DNA from: Candidatus Saccharimonadota bacterium
Lineage (GTDB): Bacteria; Patescibacteriota; Saccharimonadia; Saccharimonadales; UBA4665
Length of the DNA: 60,262 nt
Direction: 5' to 3'
NCBI GenBank assembly: GCA_018062785.1
Contig: JAGORO010000006.1
Coordinates: forward strand, 1 to 60,262
Shown here piece by piece: positions 23,148-31,769 of this stretch. The notes under the pieces were generated by a model. That model was not told the origin of the DNA and ran no database searches. It saw only the letters and a program-made list of their open reading frames with translations. The translations under genes and the position numbers were made by a program. Each line of letters opens with the position of its first letter. Position 1 is the stretch's first letter.

Positions 23148-24854
23148 CTACAGCTCACCTGGGGTGACATGGGCATCAGAAGCTGCAAGCTCCTTCTCGC
23201 GGGTCGCCAATACTAGGAGGATCGCCGGTGCCATTATGACCGCCGAGGCAATGAAAATCGTTCGCAGTGATGACACAAAGGCATCGGTGACTGTCTCGGA
23301 ATAGGCTTCCTGCTTAGCAATAAAAGATTGTTTGACTTGTTGCTTGCTGGATTGGGATATGACGGAGTCGTCGATCGCCGAGAGTGTCGAGGTGCGAATT
23401 TTTTCACGAACATCAGGCATATTGAGGGTGACAAGTGTGTCGGTATCTGTAATGTCTCCAAAGCGTTGTGTAATGGTTGGCTGTTTCGCGAGGTCAGCGA
23501 TGTATGGACTACTCTTGGCGGTGCCACTGAGCTGTGTGGCTAGCCCACTCGTAAGCAGAGCTCCAAAAAGTGCAACACCTACCGTAGAGCCAAGACCTCT
23601 AAATAATTGAATGGAACTAGTCGCAACGCCAAGGTCTTTCTGAGAAAATTCGTTCTGCACCGCAATGTTCATGACTGGCATAACAAAGCCTAAACCGATA
23701 CCAAGTACAATCATCAGCATTGCCTCATGCCAGTACGGGCTGGCGGGTGTGAGTATTGCTAGCGCGCCGACCATGAGAGTAGCAATGGTGATGCCGACTT
23801 GGAGAAATATCTTGTAGTGACCACGCTTGCTTATGATCTGTCCAGATCCGATCGACCCAGCCATAATACCGGCAACCATTGGTACGAGCATCAGGCCGCT
23901 TTCGGTTGCACTAGCGCCAAAGACTTGTTGGTTGAACTGTGTAAGGTACAAGATCGCACTCATGAAGCCAGCGCCAAACAAGGTCGCCACACCCATGATC
24001 AGCGCAAAGTTGCGGTTTTTGAAGAAGTGCAGCGGCATGATAGGCTCTTTGGCACGTTGTTCTCTGACAATAAAAAGCCCAAAGACGATCGCAACAAAAA
24101 CGGCCATAACGACTCGGAGCATACTAAGTGACCAGCCGGTTGCATCTAAGACGCCGCTAAAAATTTGTTCGGTATTGTCTACTGCCAGTACGATTGTTGC
24201 TAGCCCAACTGTAAGCAGTCCCGCACCGATATAGTCGACTTTTGGCTCTCGGGCGTGTTTGAGCGGAGGGCAAAAAATGACGATGAGCGCAAAGGCAACG
24301 AGGGCAATTGGTACGTTGATCCAGAAGATCCAGTGCCAGCTCGTGGTAAGCCCAAGCAAGGCATGACTATCCGTTAGCCAGCCACCGAGGAGCGGGCCAA
24401 TAACAGAAGATATACCAAAGACTGCCCCGAACAACCCCTGCCACCTGCCCCGCTCACGCGCCGCAAAAAGGTCACCAATAATAGTAAAGGCGTTGGCGGT
24501 GATTATTCCACCACCAATTCCCTGCATGGCACGCCAGAAGATCAAACTTCCGATGTCGCCGGATAGGCCACAAAGTAGCGATGAGGCACCAAAAAGCGCT
24601 ACGCCTACAAGAAGCATAATGCGTCGGCCAAACAGATCGGAAAGCTTGCCAGCAATGGGCACTGTTACGGTAGTGGTGAGTAAGTAAGCGGTGACAATCC
24701 AGCCGAGGCTACTGTAGGCATTAAGGTCTTCAACGATCTTGCCCAATGCGGTCGTGACGATAGTTTGGTCGAGTGCGACCAAGAAAAGGCTCGCCATGAC
24801 GGAGAGCATAATGATAAGTTTTGAGCGCAGGCTCAGGTGGTGATGGTGCTGCAT
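23148..24854 (-). CDS. DHA2-family (EmrB/QacA) multidrug efflux transporter
   Basis: 568 residues with 14 membrane segments. MFS motifs are ALDQTIVTTALGKIVEDL (motif D1 region), GKLSDLFGRRIMLL (motif A), AMQGIGGGIITAN (motif B) and GSVIGPLLGG-like FGISSVIGPLLGGWL (motif C, antiporter). It should export lipophilic drugs or host metabolites with protons. An AAAGG about 13 nt upstream is the only ribosome signal. It lies 19 nt after the AbrB-type regulator, so both form an operon and the regulator probably controls the pump. Confidence 0.93.
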   Translation of the reverse strand: MQHHHHLSLRSKLIIMLSVMASLFLVALDQTIVTTALGKIVEDLNAYSSLGWIVTAYLLTTTVTVPIAGKLSDLFGRRIMLLVGVALFGASSLLCGLSGDIGSLIFWRAMQGIGGGIITANAFTIIGDLFAARERGRWQGLFGAVFGISSVIGPLLGGWLTDSHALLGLTTSWHWIFWINVPIALVAFALIVIFCPPLKHAREPKVDYIGAGLLTVGLATIVLAVDNTEQIFSGVLDATGWSLSMLRVVMAVFVAIVFGLFIVREQRAKEPIMPLHFFKNRNFALIMGVATLFGAGFMSAILYLTQFNQQVFGASATESGLMLVPMVAGIMAGSIGSGQIISKRGHYKIFLQVGITIATLMVGALAILTPASPYWHEAMLMIVLGIGLGFVMPVMNIAVQNEFSQKDLGVATSSIQLFRGLGSTVGVALFGALLTSGLATQLSGTAKSSPYIADLAKQPTITQRFGDITDTDTLVTLNMPDVREKIRTSTLSAIDDSVISQSSKQQVKQSFIAKQEAYSETVTDAFVSSLRTIFIASAVIMAPAILLVLATREKELAASDAHVTPGEL

Positions 24855-24873
24855 CTTTATTCGGTACCTTTAC

Positions 24874-25107
24874 TTAGCTGTTTAGTATATTTTTGTAGCT
24901 TTCAACATCATCGGTTATGGTGTTGATTAATTCTCGAAGTTGCTCCTCTTGGATTAAACCGATCCATCTCATTTCGGGACTGCCAACTACGTACAGTCGG
25001 TCGCCGGGGTGGATACCAAGCTCCTCGCGGGCATCAGATGGAATAACAACTTGGCCTTTCGTCCCAACTGTGGCTGCGCCATACAACTTCTTCTTGTGCA
25101 AACTCAT
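24874..25107 (-). CDS. AbrB/MazE/SpoVT-type DNA-binding regulator
   Basis: 77 residues. The swapped-hairpin AbrB domain is clear: GAATVGTKGQVVIPSDAREE, LGIHPGDRLYVV. A short acidic tail (TITDDVESYKNIL) follows. It should bind DNA as a dimer or tetramer. Start chosen at ATG 25107: a TACAAT box is 7 nt upstream with a perfect TTGACA at -35, so the mRNA is leaderless. An in-frame GTG 2 codons earlier is inside the presumed untranscribed part. Tandem repeats in its promoter suggest autoregulation. There is no toxin gene next to it, so it is not an antitoxin here. Confidence 0.9.
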   Translation of the reverse strand: MSLHKKKLYGAATVGTKGQVVIPSDAREELGIHPGDRLYVVGSPEMRWIGLIQEEQLRELINTITDDVESYKNILNS

Positions 25108-25114
25108 GCACACT

Positions 25115-25149
25115 ATTGTATGAAAAGTATGACAAGTATGTCAAGTATG
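25115..25149 (-). promoter_or_regulatory. AbrB-gene promoter with tandem 9-bp repeats
   Basis: On the minus strand TTGACA (rc of 25139-25144), an 18-bp spacer and TACAAT (rc of 25115-25120) make the best sigma-70 promoter in the window. It is overlaid by three exact CATACTT units spaced 9 bp apart (rc of 25143-25149, 25134-25140, 25125-25131) and a fourth partial one. Tandem sites across -35 and spacer are a typical repressor target. The adjacent AbrB-type protein is the likely ligand. Confidence 0.75.
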
Positions 25150-25151
25150 TT

Positions 25152-27398
25152 TTATTTTTTGAGCCGAGTTGCACTAACGACAGCGCTCAGCATAATCGGC
25201 GCATCGAGCCTATCTCCATCAAAGGCAATGAAATTGGTATGCCAAACTGGCGCAAATTTACTCTTGAATTGCTCGAGTCCATGGCTTGAGAATATGGGCG
25301 TAAGAGCTGTTCGCAGAACTTGCATTGTGGCACTACCGATGCCCTTTGTGTTGAGCCCTGCGAGTGGAACGAAGCCAAGATCGAAGTATGATGCAGCGTT
25401 TTCTTGGGCTTGGGCGCAAATAATCTCGCGCAGCAAAAATGCCATAGCATCGGCAGCCTCGGGCAAAAAACGCATAAGATCTATGGTGCGACAGTCGATC
25501 TCAGCATAGTGAGGCAATTGGTTCGCGAAGGCGATGATATCTTGGCGCTGATTGCGCAAGACATGTAGTGTCTGGCCAGCAAGCTCGCTTGCATCAAAGT
25601 GACCGAGCGCAAAACCTCGTTCTTCGTGCCCGCCACGCCTAAGCCATTGCTCGGATATGGTGCCGAGCTGGTCGAGTAGTTTTGTGGTGTGCGGTGGAGT
25701 GAGGCGTTCGTAGGTCAAACTCGCCTTAATGGCTTTATTTGTTTTCCATCGCCACCATTTATTTTTGACAGTTTCGGTTGCAAATGTCTGAACGGCAATA
25801 ATGGCGCTGGAGCCGATCGGTAAAAGTCGATAGCCTGCTTGTTCAAAAGGCGTAACGTTAGGCTGGCCGATAAGTAGCCACACAGGCTTGGCGCCTTGGG
25901 TATGCGCGTACTCTCGAAAAGACCTGAGGTAGCTCGGCACCGATCTGGGGCTGCACATTGGGTTGGCGAGGGCAATAAAGTACCCAGCACTTTGCGCATA
26001 TGCTACCGCTCCCTGCCCCGTTTCGTCGAACCAGTACTCTTTGTCCTTTGGCCAGAGCTTAAAGTAGTCTTCGCTCGAAGTGCTGTACTTTGAAAGAAGT
26101 AGGGCTACTTGTTCTCGATTCAGGGCTCGGTCTTCCGTGGGCGCTAGCTTTCTTGGCAAGAATAGTCCGGCGAGTAGCCACAAGTACATAAAGCCACCAA
26201 TCATGTTCAAGCTCCGATCGAAAAGCTTTAGTCGATGGGATGAAGACTGGCCAGTTACAGGCTCGAGCAGTAGAGTCTTGGAGATAATGTGGCTTGCTCC
26301 GGTGTTATCGAGCTCTAATTTGCGAGTGGTACCGTAGCGAAATGCAATGCTTAAGGCAGTCACAATACCTGAGGTGATCGCAACAATCCGGACGGCATAC
26401 AACAATCGTGTGCGGAACCTACCGAGGCTATGGTGCAGCGTAAATGAGCTTCGCGAGAGGAGTAGTGTACAGAAAAGTAGCAGGTATAGCGCAGTAATCG
26501 GATAGGCAAAGCCGAGTGCGGCGTACCGAATCGCTTCGGTAATGCTCAGCACTGTCACTACCCGCCAAGCACTCAGAGATCCCTGCCAAAAATTACGCGT
26601 CACGTATAGCATTGCGAGTGTAACGAGCAGTCCATGCCCTGCCAGCCAGCTGTTGTTGAGAGAGAATAAAAAATGTCCTTGATGGTGCTGGTGATGCACA
26701 AAGCGCACAAGTGTGTTACCAAGGTTGAATAGCGCGCTCATAATTACCACGAATGTTAGCGTGCCAACAACGAACCGAGGTGAGCGCACCGAATGTTGCC
26801 GGCTAAACCCAAAATGATGTCCAAGCAAAATATACCACAAGCCGTAGGTGGTTAGGCACATCGCCACGGCTTGGATCGAGAACAGCCACTGGGGTGCGAG
26901 TTGTGTGGCTAGTGTCGCTACCACTCCCAGTAAAACTAGGGTGATGGACACCCAGCGGAGCGATCGATCTCCGAGGCTACGCCACGCGACCACCCCAAAG
27001 GCAAGTATCATTACAATGATGCTTTCGACTCGGTGTACAGTCAAAAGTACCCCTACATCTGGACGACATACATACTCGGTCACCGTACAGCTGACCGGCA
27101 CTATTGCATCGAATAGCTGCAGGCCGCCGATGGCGTAGACAAGCCAAGTAGCATGACGATCGATGCTGTTTGTCGGGCTGCGCTGTTGCCAAGCCGCTAT
27201 GGCGATCAGCAGCAAGGCAGCGACGACATCGAACACGCGAAATAGGCTGGCGTAGGGCATGCCGTTCGCTTCGTAGAAGCTGATAAGGTTTGGTCCTGGT
27301 GCTAGGACATTATTCAAGAAGGGCCCAGCAAGCCAAGAGGTACTGACAAAAAATAGTGCAATCGTCGCAATGCTTGCCAGAATACTCTGCTTTTTCAT
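25152..27398 (-). CDS. MprF-like lipid aminoacyltransferase with DUF998-like N-terminus
   Basis: 748 residues. About 1-430 is membrane: the first seven helices resemble DUF998 proteins (start with SWLAGPFLNNVLAPGPNLIS), then further helices. The C-terminal about 300 residues is a DUF2156 acyltransferase domain (EDYFKLWPKDKEYWFDETGQ, KPVWLLIGQPN, FALGHFDASELAGQ, EIDCRTIDLMRF, YFDLGFVPLAGL), as in MprF/LysX enzymes that add Lys or Ala from tRNA to phosphatidylglycerol. That changes surface charge and resistance to cationic peptides. I start at MKKQSI: TATACT lies 8 nt before this ATG (leaderless). The zwf stop is 28 nt upstream. Confidence 0.82.
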   Translation of the reverse strand: MKKQSILASIATIALFFVSTSWLAGPFLNNVLAPGPNLISFYEANGMPYASLFRVFDVVAALLLIAIAAWQQRSPTNSIDRHATWLVYAIGGLQLFDAIVPVSCTVTEYVCRPDVGVLLTVHRVESIIVMILAFGVVAWRSLGDRSLRWVSITLVLLGVVATLATQLAPQWLFSIQAVAMCLTTYGLWYILLGHHFGFSRQHSVRSPRFVVGTLTFVVIMSALFNLGNTLVRFVHHQHHQGHFLFSLNNSWLAGHGLLVTLAMLYVTRNFWQGSLSAWRVVTVLSITEAIRYAALGFAYPITALYLLLFCTLLLSRSSFTLHHSLGRFRTRLLYAVRIVAITSGIVTALSIAFRYGTTRKLELDNTGASHIISKTLLLEPVTGQSSSHRLKLFDRSLNMIGGFMYLWLLAGLFLPRKLAPTEDRALNREQVALLLSKYSTSSEDYFKLWPKDKEYWFDETGQGAVAYAQSAGYFIALANPMCSPRSVPSYLRSFREYAHTQGAKPVWLLIGQPNVTPFEQAGYRLLPIGSSAIIAVQTFATETVKNKWWRWKTNKAIKASLTYERLTPPHTTKLLDQLGTISEQWLRRGGHEERGFALGHFDASELAGQTLHVLRNQRQDIIAFANQLPHYAEIDCRTIDLMRFLPEAADAMAFLLREIICAQAQENAASYFDLGFVPLAGLNTKGIGSATMQVLRTALTPIFSSHGLEQFKSKFAPVWHTNFIAFDGDRLDAPIMLSAVVSATRLKK

Positions 27399-27426
27399 CA
27401 CTACGTAGTATAGACTGTTTGCTTGG

Positions 27427-28698
27427 TTACGCGCCCAAAAGCATTCGATACTCGGCACCTTTTGGATAGGTCGGGATTTTCACTGTATCAATAGCCCACG
27501 CCTCGAGTAATGGTTGCAGCACACGCCAGCTCTCGAGAATCTCTGCACTCGAAGTAAAGAGACTCTTGCGCGACAGGACAGCATCAACAATCACCTGCTC
27601 ATAAGCGCTAGGTAATACAGTATCTTCTGGGTATTCAAAGTGGAGCTTTTGCATCTCGAAGCTGCGAGTATAGCCAGGTTTTTTAGTGTAAAGATCGATC
27701 TCAATGCCTTCATTCGGCTGCACTTTAAACCGGAGACAGTTACTCTGCTCAATGTTGTTTGCTCGGAAATAAATCTTAATTTCGGTTCGTTTTTCGCTTA
27801 GAGCTTTGCCGGTAACAAGACTGATCGGCACCCCTTCCCAATTTCCCGAATCACTAACCAGCTGAACGGAAACAAATGTTTCAGTTTGAGTCTTAGGATT
27901 TTTAACATCTCGAGCATAACCCCTATATTGTGCTCGGCTGGCAGATGTTGGGTTGGCGGGCTGTAGTCTGCTGAGTGCTTGCTGGCGTAGTCTGGGCAGC
28001 TGATCCCAGTCTAGCTTAGAGGGAGTATCCATGAGTATGAGTGCCAAAAGCTGCATAAGATGGCCTTGCACGACATCACGGAGTGCGCCCACCTGCTCGT
28101 AGAACTGTCCTCTGCTCTCAACATCGACGGTTTCTAGTGCCAAAATCTCGATGCGCTCGATGGACTGTCGTGACCAGACGTGCCGCAAGACGGCATTACC
28201 GCTTCGGAAGGCGACGATATTCTGGGCCATTTCTTTCGCAAGATAGTGGTCGATGCGGTAGATTTGATCCTCATCAAAAAAAGTATTGGTCCGAGCGGTC
28301 ATCTCTTCGGCCGAAGTTAGATCAACACCAAATGGTTTTTCGAACAGTACTTTACAATTGGTGGTATTGAGCCCAGCCTCACCTAGATTATCGGCTATCC
28401 GTGTCGCCGCAGCAGGCGGTACAGAAAGATAAAAAACGGCTTGATCCTCGGCCGTGAGTGCAAGGTGTTTTTTGAGTGTGTGGTACGACTTTTGTTCGGC
28501 AAGATCAATACTTATACTGGTTGAGATGGGTGCGAGTGTTTTGCCGACGAGTCGCTCCATGTCGAGTGGCTGACGAGAGACGCCGATGATTTCTAGATCG
28601 TCGATTGCCTCATTGCGAACTATTTTTCTGAGTGCCGGCAGCAGCATGCGTCTAGATAAATCACCAGTCACCCCAAAAATGACAAGCTTGGTCTTCAT
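27427..28698 (-). CDS. zwf: Glucose-6-phosphate dehydrogenase
   Basis: NAD(P)-dependent oxidation of glucose 6-phosphate to 6-phosphogluconolactone. 423 residues, slightly short for the family. The N-terminal VIFGVTGDLSRRML is the dinucleotide motif, KVLFEKPFGVD follows, and the active site is RIDHYLAKEMAQN, with an Ala in the loop where many enzymes have Gly. The C-terminal YKKPGYT-like segment (TKKPGYTRSFEMQ) is also normal. Start at MKTKLVI with a TATAGT box 7 nt upstream (leaderless). It is followed by the mprF-like gene after 28 nt, which holds that gene's own promoter. Confidence 0.95.
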   Translation of the reverse strand: MKTKLVIFGVTGDLSRRMLLPALRKIVRNEAIDDLEIIGVSRQPLDMERLVGKTLAPISTSISIDLAEQKSYHTLKKHLALTAEDQAVFYLSVPPAAATRIADNLGEAGLNTTNCKVLFEKPFGVDLTSAEEMTARTNTFFDEDQIYRIDHYLAKEMAQNIVAFRSGNAVLRHVWSRQSIERIEILALETVDVESRGQFYEQVGALRDVVQGHLMQLLALILMDTPSKLDWDQLPRLRQQALSRLQPANPTSASRAQYRGYARDVKNPKTQTETFVSVQLVSDSGNWEGVPISLVTGKALSEKRTEIKIYFRANNIEQSNCLRFKVQPNEGIEIDLYTKKPGYTRSFEMQKLHFEYPEDTVLPSAYEQVIVDAVLSRKSLFTSSAEILESWRVLQPLLEAWAIDTVKIPTYPKGAEYRMLLGA

Positions 28699-28789
28699 GA
28701 CACTAACTATAGCAGCAAATACACAAGGGATTATAGCTTGCGTAAGGTGTAGCCAATGATATGCTATCAAGCGGCAAACAAGAATAAAA

Positions 28790-29678
28790 GTGCAAACTTC
28801 AACTCAAAAGCTACGCGCCCAGATACAAAAAACCTCATCCATTATAGTGATCGTCTTGTTTGTCACCACAGTGGCCGTAGGCACTATGGGTATACCAGCT
28901 GCGCGTGCGCACCCGCTGCACAATGTCGCCGTTACGAGTGGTTTGCCGCCAGAGAAGAAGACGGTAATGCTTACGGTTGCAACCCATAATGCCTACTCGC
29001 AAATATGAGACGCAAGAAAAAGATTGGTACTTGGCAGGCAAGAAAGGCAAATGTCTTTCGAGTAATCTCGACCGCAAATCCCGATATCATTGGCTCCTAG
29101 GAGGTAATCGCGCAACGCTTTGATGATAGAGGAATGAGTTACCAGCGTGCTGATCTGACAAACTTTATGAGAAGTAGGTCGTACATTGAGTATGTAGGGA
29201 GTGGGGAGAACTCAAGCCCTATCTATGTAAAGAGTGTTGCGGGTATTTCTAGGCTTGTAAGCGGAGAAGTCCTTATACAGCCATCTCACGACCGCAATTG
29301 GAATACGGGCTTTGCGCCAAGGTATCTGACGTGGGTGCGCGTTTCTAAGAATGGTAAGAACCTACTTGTTTTCAACTACCACTATAACCAGTTTGTGAAG
29401 GGAGAAAATAGACGCGGACAGCTTGAGGTACTAAAAACGCAAATAAAGTATGCTATGAGCAGATACCCCTACGATGCTGCAGTTTTAGTGGGCGATTTTA
29501 ACGGCAATCGACGAGAGGTACTTAGCCAGATCGGATTTAATAAAATAGATACACTACCCGGCATCAACCACGTTACTGGCTCTTCGAAAGTCTATAGCTT
29601 AAGGCAGTAAAGTTTCGTAACACAACGCCGATAGCATCCGACCATCAGCTTGTAAAAGCAAAAATACTCCTGCACTAA
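28790..29678 (+). pseudogene. Broken secreted endonuclease/exonuclease/phosphatase gene
   Basis: A signal-peptide part (start at 28790; AARAHPLHNVAVTSG) runs into TVATHNAYSQ, then the frame shifts near 29007 to KKKIGTWQARKANVFRVIST and NPDIIGS-stop-EVIAQ, with TAG at 29098-29100 where the intact paralogue has the catalytic-type QEV. The frame then continues through APRYLTWVRVSKNGKNLLVF and LVGDFNGNRREVL to a second frameshift near 29605, after which the paralogue end PIASDHQLVKAKILLH can still be read. The intact homologue at 41628-42497 follows the same order. It is one gene with two frameshifts and one stop. Confidence 0.85.
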
Positions 29679-29776
29679 CTTAGATAGCTTACTTTTTTGA
29701 CAGCGTGTAGTTTTTACAGGAGTAGCGCCACACTTTGAGGCTACAGGTTTGTGGCATGACAAGGTATACTATACAT

Positions 29777-30085
29777 ATGAGTGCAGCATTGCAGACGGGT
29801 ACGGTACATCCCCTCCCCGACGATTTTAAGAAGGCGATTCTCTCCGACGAGAAAGTTACCGAACTATGGAATGCCATTACGCCCCTCGCGCGAAATGAGT
29901 GGATTTGCTGGGTGACCTCAGGTGCGCTTGCGGAAACGCGCGTCAAGCGTATTACGGTCGGTCTTTCCAAAATGCACGGCGGCATGCGTCGTCCTTGCTG
30001 CTGGCAGGGCTGCGCCCACCGTACGGACAAGGCTCCAAACGCAACCCAGCAGTGGCTTGCCGAAAAACAAACCAAAGTAAAATAA
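29777..30085 (+). CDS. YdeI/OmpD-associated family protein
   Basis: 102 residues. VHPLPDDFKKAILSDEKVTELWNAITPLARNEWICWVTSGALAETRVKRI (read here in parts: LPDDFKKAIL, NEWICWV, ETRVKRI) is the pattern of the C-terminal domain of YdeI-type 'bacteriocin-protection' proteins. A Cys-containing tail (RRPCCWQGCAHRTDK) follows. Function is unknown; the family name comes from early reports and does not prove a bacteriocin role. TATACT lies 6 nt before the ATG, so the mRNA is leaderless. It is convergent with the DUF488/UDG pair. Confidence 0.8.
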   Translation: MSAALQTGTVHPLPDDFKKAILSDEKVTELWNAITPLARNEWICWVTSGALAETRVKRITVGLSKMHGGMRRPCCWQGCAHRTDKAPNATQQWLAEKQTKVK

Positions 30086-30124
30086 AACAAAGCGAAAAAC
30101 TTTACCCTAGCGAGCCATTTTCAT

Positions 30125-30712
30125 TCAAGATTTCTCATTCAAAATTGTAGCGACTATTTTTTGTAGCTTCGGAATCACAGCTTCTAAGAACCACGGGTTT
30201 TTAGTCTGCCAGCGAAAATTGAGTGGTGATGGATGGACGATAGGAAAGAATTTGGGTAAGTACTCATTGTAGGAACCAACCGTCTCTGTCAGGTTGCGCT
30301 TTGAGTTAGAGCCGAGATAATGGGCTTGCGCATACTTCCCGACGAGAATGAGTAGCGCTACCTCAGGCATGTCGGCCAGTAGCCTAGGGTGCCATTTTTC
30401 GGCAAAACCCTTTCGCGGCGGCAAGTCGCCGTGGGAACCTTTGCCTGGATAGTAAAAATCCATAGGTATGAGTGCAATAAGTTCAGGGTTATAAAACTGT
30501 TCTTTCGTTACGCCTAGCCACTCACGTAGCTTATCGCCACTGGCATCATCCCACGGTATGCCGCTGGCAGTTGCTTTGCGGCCCGGTGCTTGGCCGACGA
30601 TCACAATCCGTGCATGGCTTGTGGCGGTAAAGAGCGGAGCTACCCCTTCTCTCGTGTATGTCTCGTTCTGGGGGTCTTCTTGGATGGCTCGGGTTATTTC
30701 GGATATATTCAT
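30125..30712 (-). CDS. Uracil-DNA glycosylase family protein
   Basis: 195 residues. IVIVGQAPGRKATASGIPWDD carries the water-activating motif region of the UDG superfamily, with YNPELIALIPMDFYYPG as the next block, LLILVGKYAQAHYL and a closing PIVHPSPLNFRW (the minor-groove intercalation motif HPSPLN). It should remove uracil or damaged bases from DNA. It is not the classical Ung family, since the GQDPYH motif is absent. The start is 8 nt after the DUF488 stop, so the two genes are an operon, though no ribosome site is obvious. Confidence 0.85.
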   Translation of the reverse strand: MNISEITRAIQEDPQNETYTREGVAPLFTATSHARIVIVGQAPGRKATASGIPWDDASGDKLREWLGVTKEQFYNPELIALIPMDFYYPGKGSHGDLPPRKGFAEKWHPRLLADMPEVALLILVGKYAQAHYLGSNSKRNLTETVGSYNEYLPKFFPIVHPSPLNFRWQTKNPWFLEAVIPKLQKIVATILNEKS

Positions 30713-30720
30713 GATCTTAG

Positions 30721-31254
30721 TTACTTTTTCGTCGGTGTGTCGGAGGGGTACGTAATGTTCCTACCTTCTACTACAGCAAAAGAGGTCATTTTGTGAGGCT
30801 GTACAGTCTTTGGGCTCATGATATCGCAAACTTTCATACGGCGAACGAGCAGCGCATCGCCCACCAATGAGCGATGACACCGCCAAGGCACGGCCTCTGC
30901 GCACATAATTGCAGTCGGATTTTCGTTGGCAAGGGCAACTAACTCTTCGATAGCTTTCGTAAACTGGTCCGTCTGCATGTAATCGGCATAATTACGAAAT
31001 GATTCGTTATGCCACCCCATATTTTTAGAGTCTTTCGCTTTTGGCCTAAGTCCACCGAGCTGCGGCATGTACAGGTAGGCTATACCGTGCTTGGGTAGGG
31101 TTTTTTCTAGGGCAGTTTGCTCGTACTGTGGATTATGGCGAGAGCGAGGCATCGTACGAATATCTACAAGTCTACGTATCTTATTTTGTTGCAGTAGCTC
31201 GATAAACTCCTCGACTGGTCGGGTCGAGTGACCAATGGTGAATACTGTGTGCAT
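30721..31254 (-). CDS. DUF488 family protein
   Basis: 177 residues, whole-length match to DUF488: VFTIGHSTRPVEEFIELLQQ at the start, DIRTMPRSRHNPQYE, AYLYMPQLGGLRP, and EAVPWRCHRSLVGDALL with the conserved Cys-His-Arg. The biochemical activity is unknown, and the Cys/Arg signature suggests an enzyme. TATACT is 6 nt before the ATG (leaderless). It is the first gene of the pair with the UDG-family gene. Confidence 0.88.
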   Translation of the reverse strand: MHTVFTIGHSTRPVEEFIELLQQNKIRRLVDIRTMPRSRHNPQYEQTALEKTLPKHGIAYLYMPQLGGLRPKAKDSKNMGWHNESFRNYADYMQTDQFTKAIEELVALANENPTAIMCAEAVPWRCHRSLVGDALLVRRMKVCDIMSPKTVQPHKMTSFAVVEGRNITYPSDTPTKK

Positions 31255-31334
31255 GCATATAGTATAACTTTGTCGTCAAAAACAAGCAGGTATAACTAAG
31301 ACGGATAGGCATAGTACTATGATAAAATTTTGAC

Positions 31335-31703
31335 ATGAACGAGCAAAATAGCGCCAAAAAACACCGCATATATACCATGAGTTTTGCCAGCATCTACCCT
31401 CTCTATGTTGCCAAGGTGGAAAAGAAAGGCCGTGCTCAAGCGGAGGTGGATGAAGTGATCCGTTGGCTTACCGACTACTCGCAGAACGAGCTAAAGCATC
31501 AAATTGCGACTGCAGCTACCTTGGAGGATTTTTTTGCTAATGCCCCCACACTTAATCCAAACCGCAAAAAGATCACTGGGGTAGTCTGTGGTGTTCGAGT
31601 CGAAGACATTACCGACAAGCTTATGCAAGAAGTGCGGTACCTTGACAAGCTTATAGACGAGCTTGCTCATGGCAAGGCCATGGAAAAAATCCTACGAACC
31701 TGA
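31335..31703 (+). CDS. DUF2200 family protein
   Basis: 122 residues. [24 protein letters not shown], then [14 protein letters not shown], a middle [23 protein letters not shown] block and a helical end ([21 protein letters not shown]) are the full DUF2200 profile. Function is unknown. A TAAAAT box is 6 nt before the ATG, so it is another leaderless transcript. It is divergent from DUF488 and upstream of the heme-molybdopterin gene, from which it is separated by 66 nt. Confidence 0.85.
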   Translation: MNEQNSAKKHRIYTMSFASIYPLYVAKVEKKGRAQAEVDEVIRWLTDYSQNELKHQIATAATLEDFFANAPTLNPNRKKITGVVCGVRVEDITDKLMQEVRYLDKLIDELAHGKAMEKILRT

Positions 31704-31769
31704 GCGACCAAAGTAACTACTTCCATAAGCAATTTCGCGTATCGACAGCAGTAGGAGTATGATAAGAGT

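Noticed and set aside
24874-25107. AbrB-type protein as a MazE-like antitoxin
   Set aside because: No toxin gene adjoins; the following gene is an efflux pump in the same operon.
25125-25149. Three 7-mers with a 9-bp step as a mini-CRISPR
   Set aside because: The units are too short and lie on a promoter; an operator is the simpler reading.
9260-29100. Genome-wide recoding of TAG as a sense codon
   Set aside because: Several sound genes end at TAG (for example pyrH and the pilin-operon gene), and two of the three affected genes also carry frameshifts, so decay is the better explanation.
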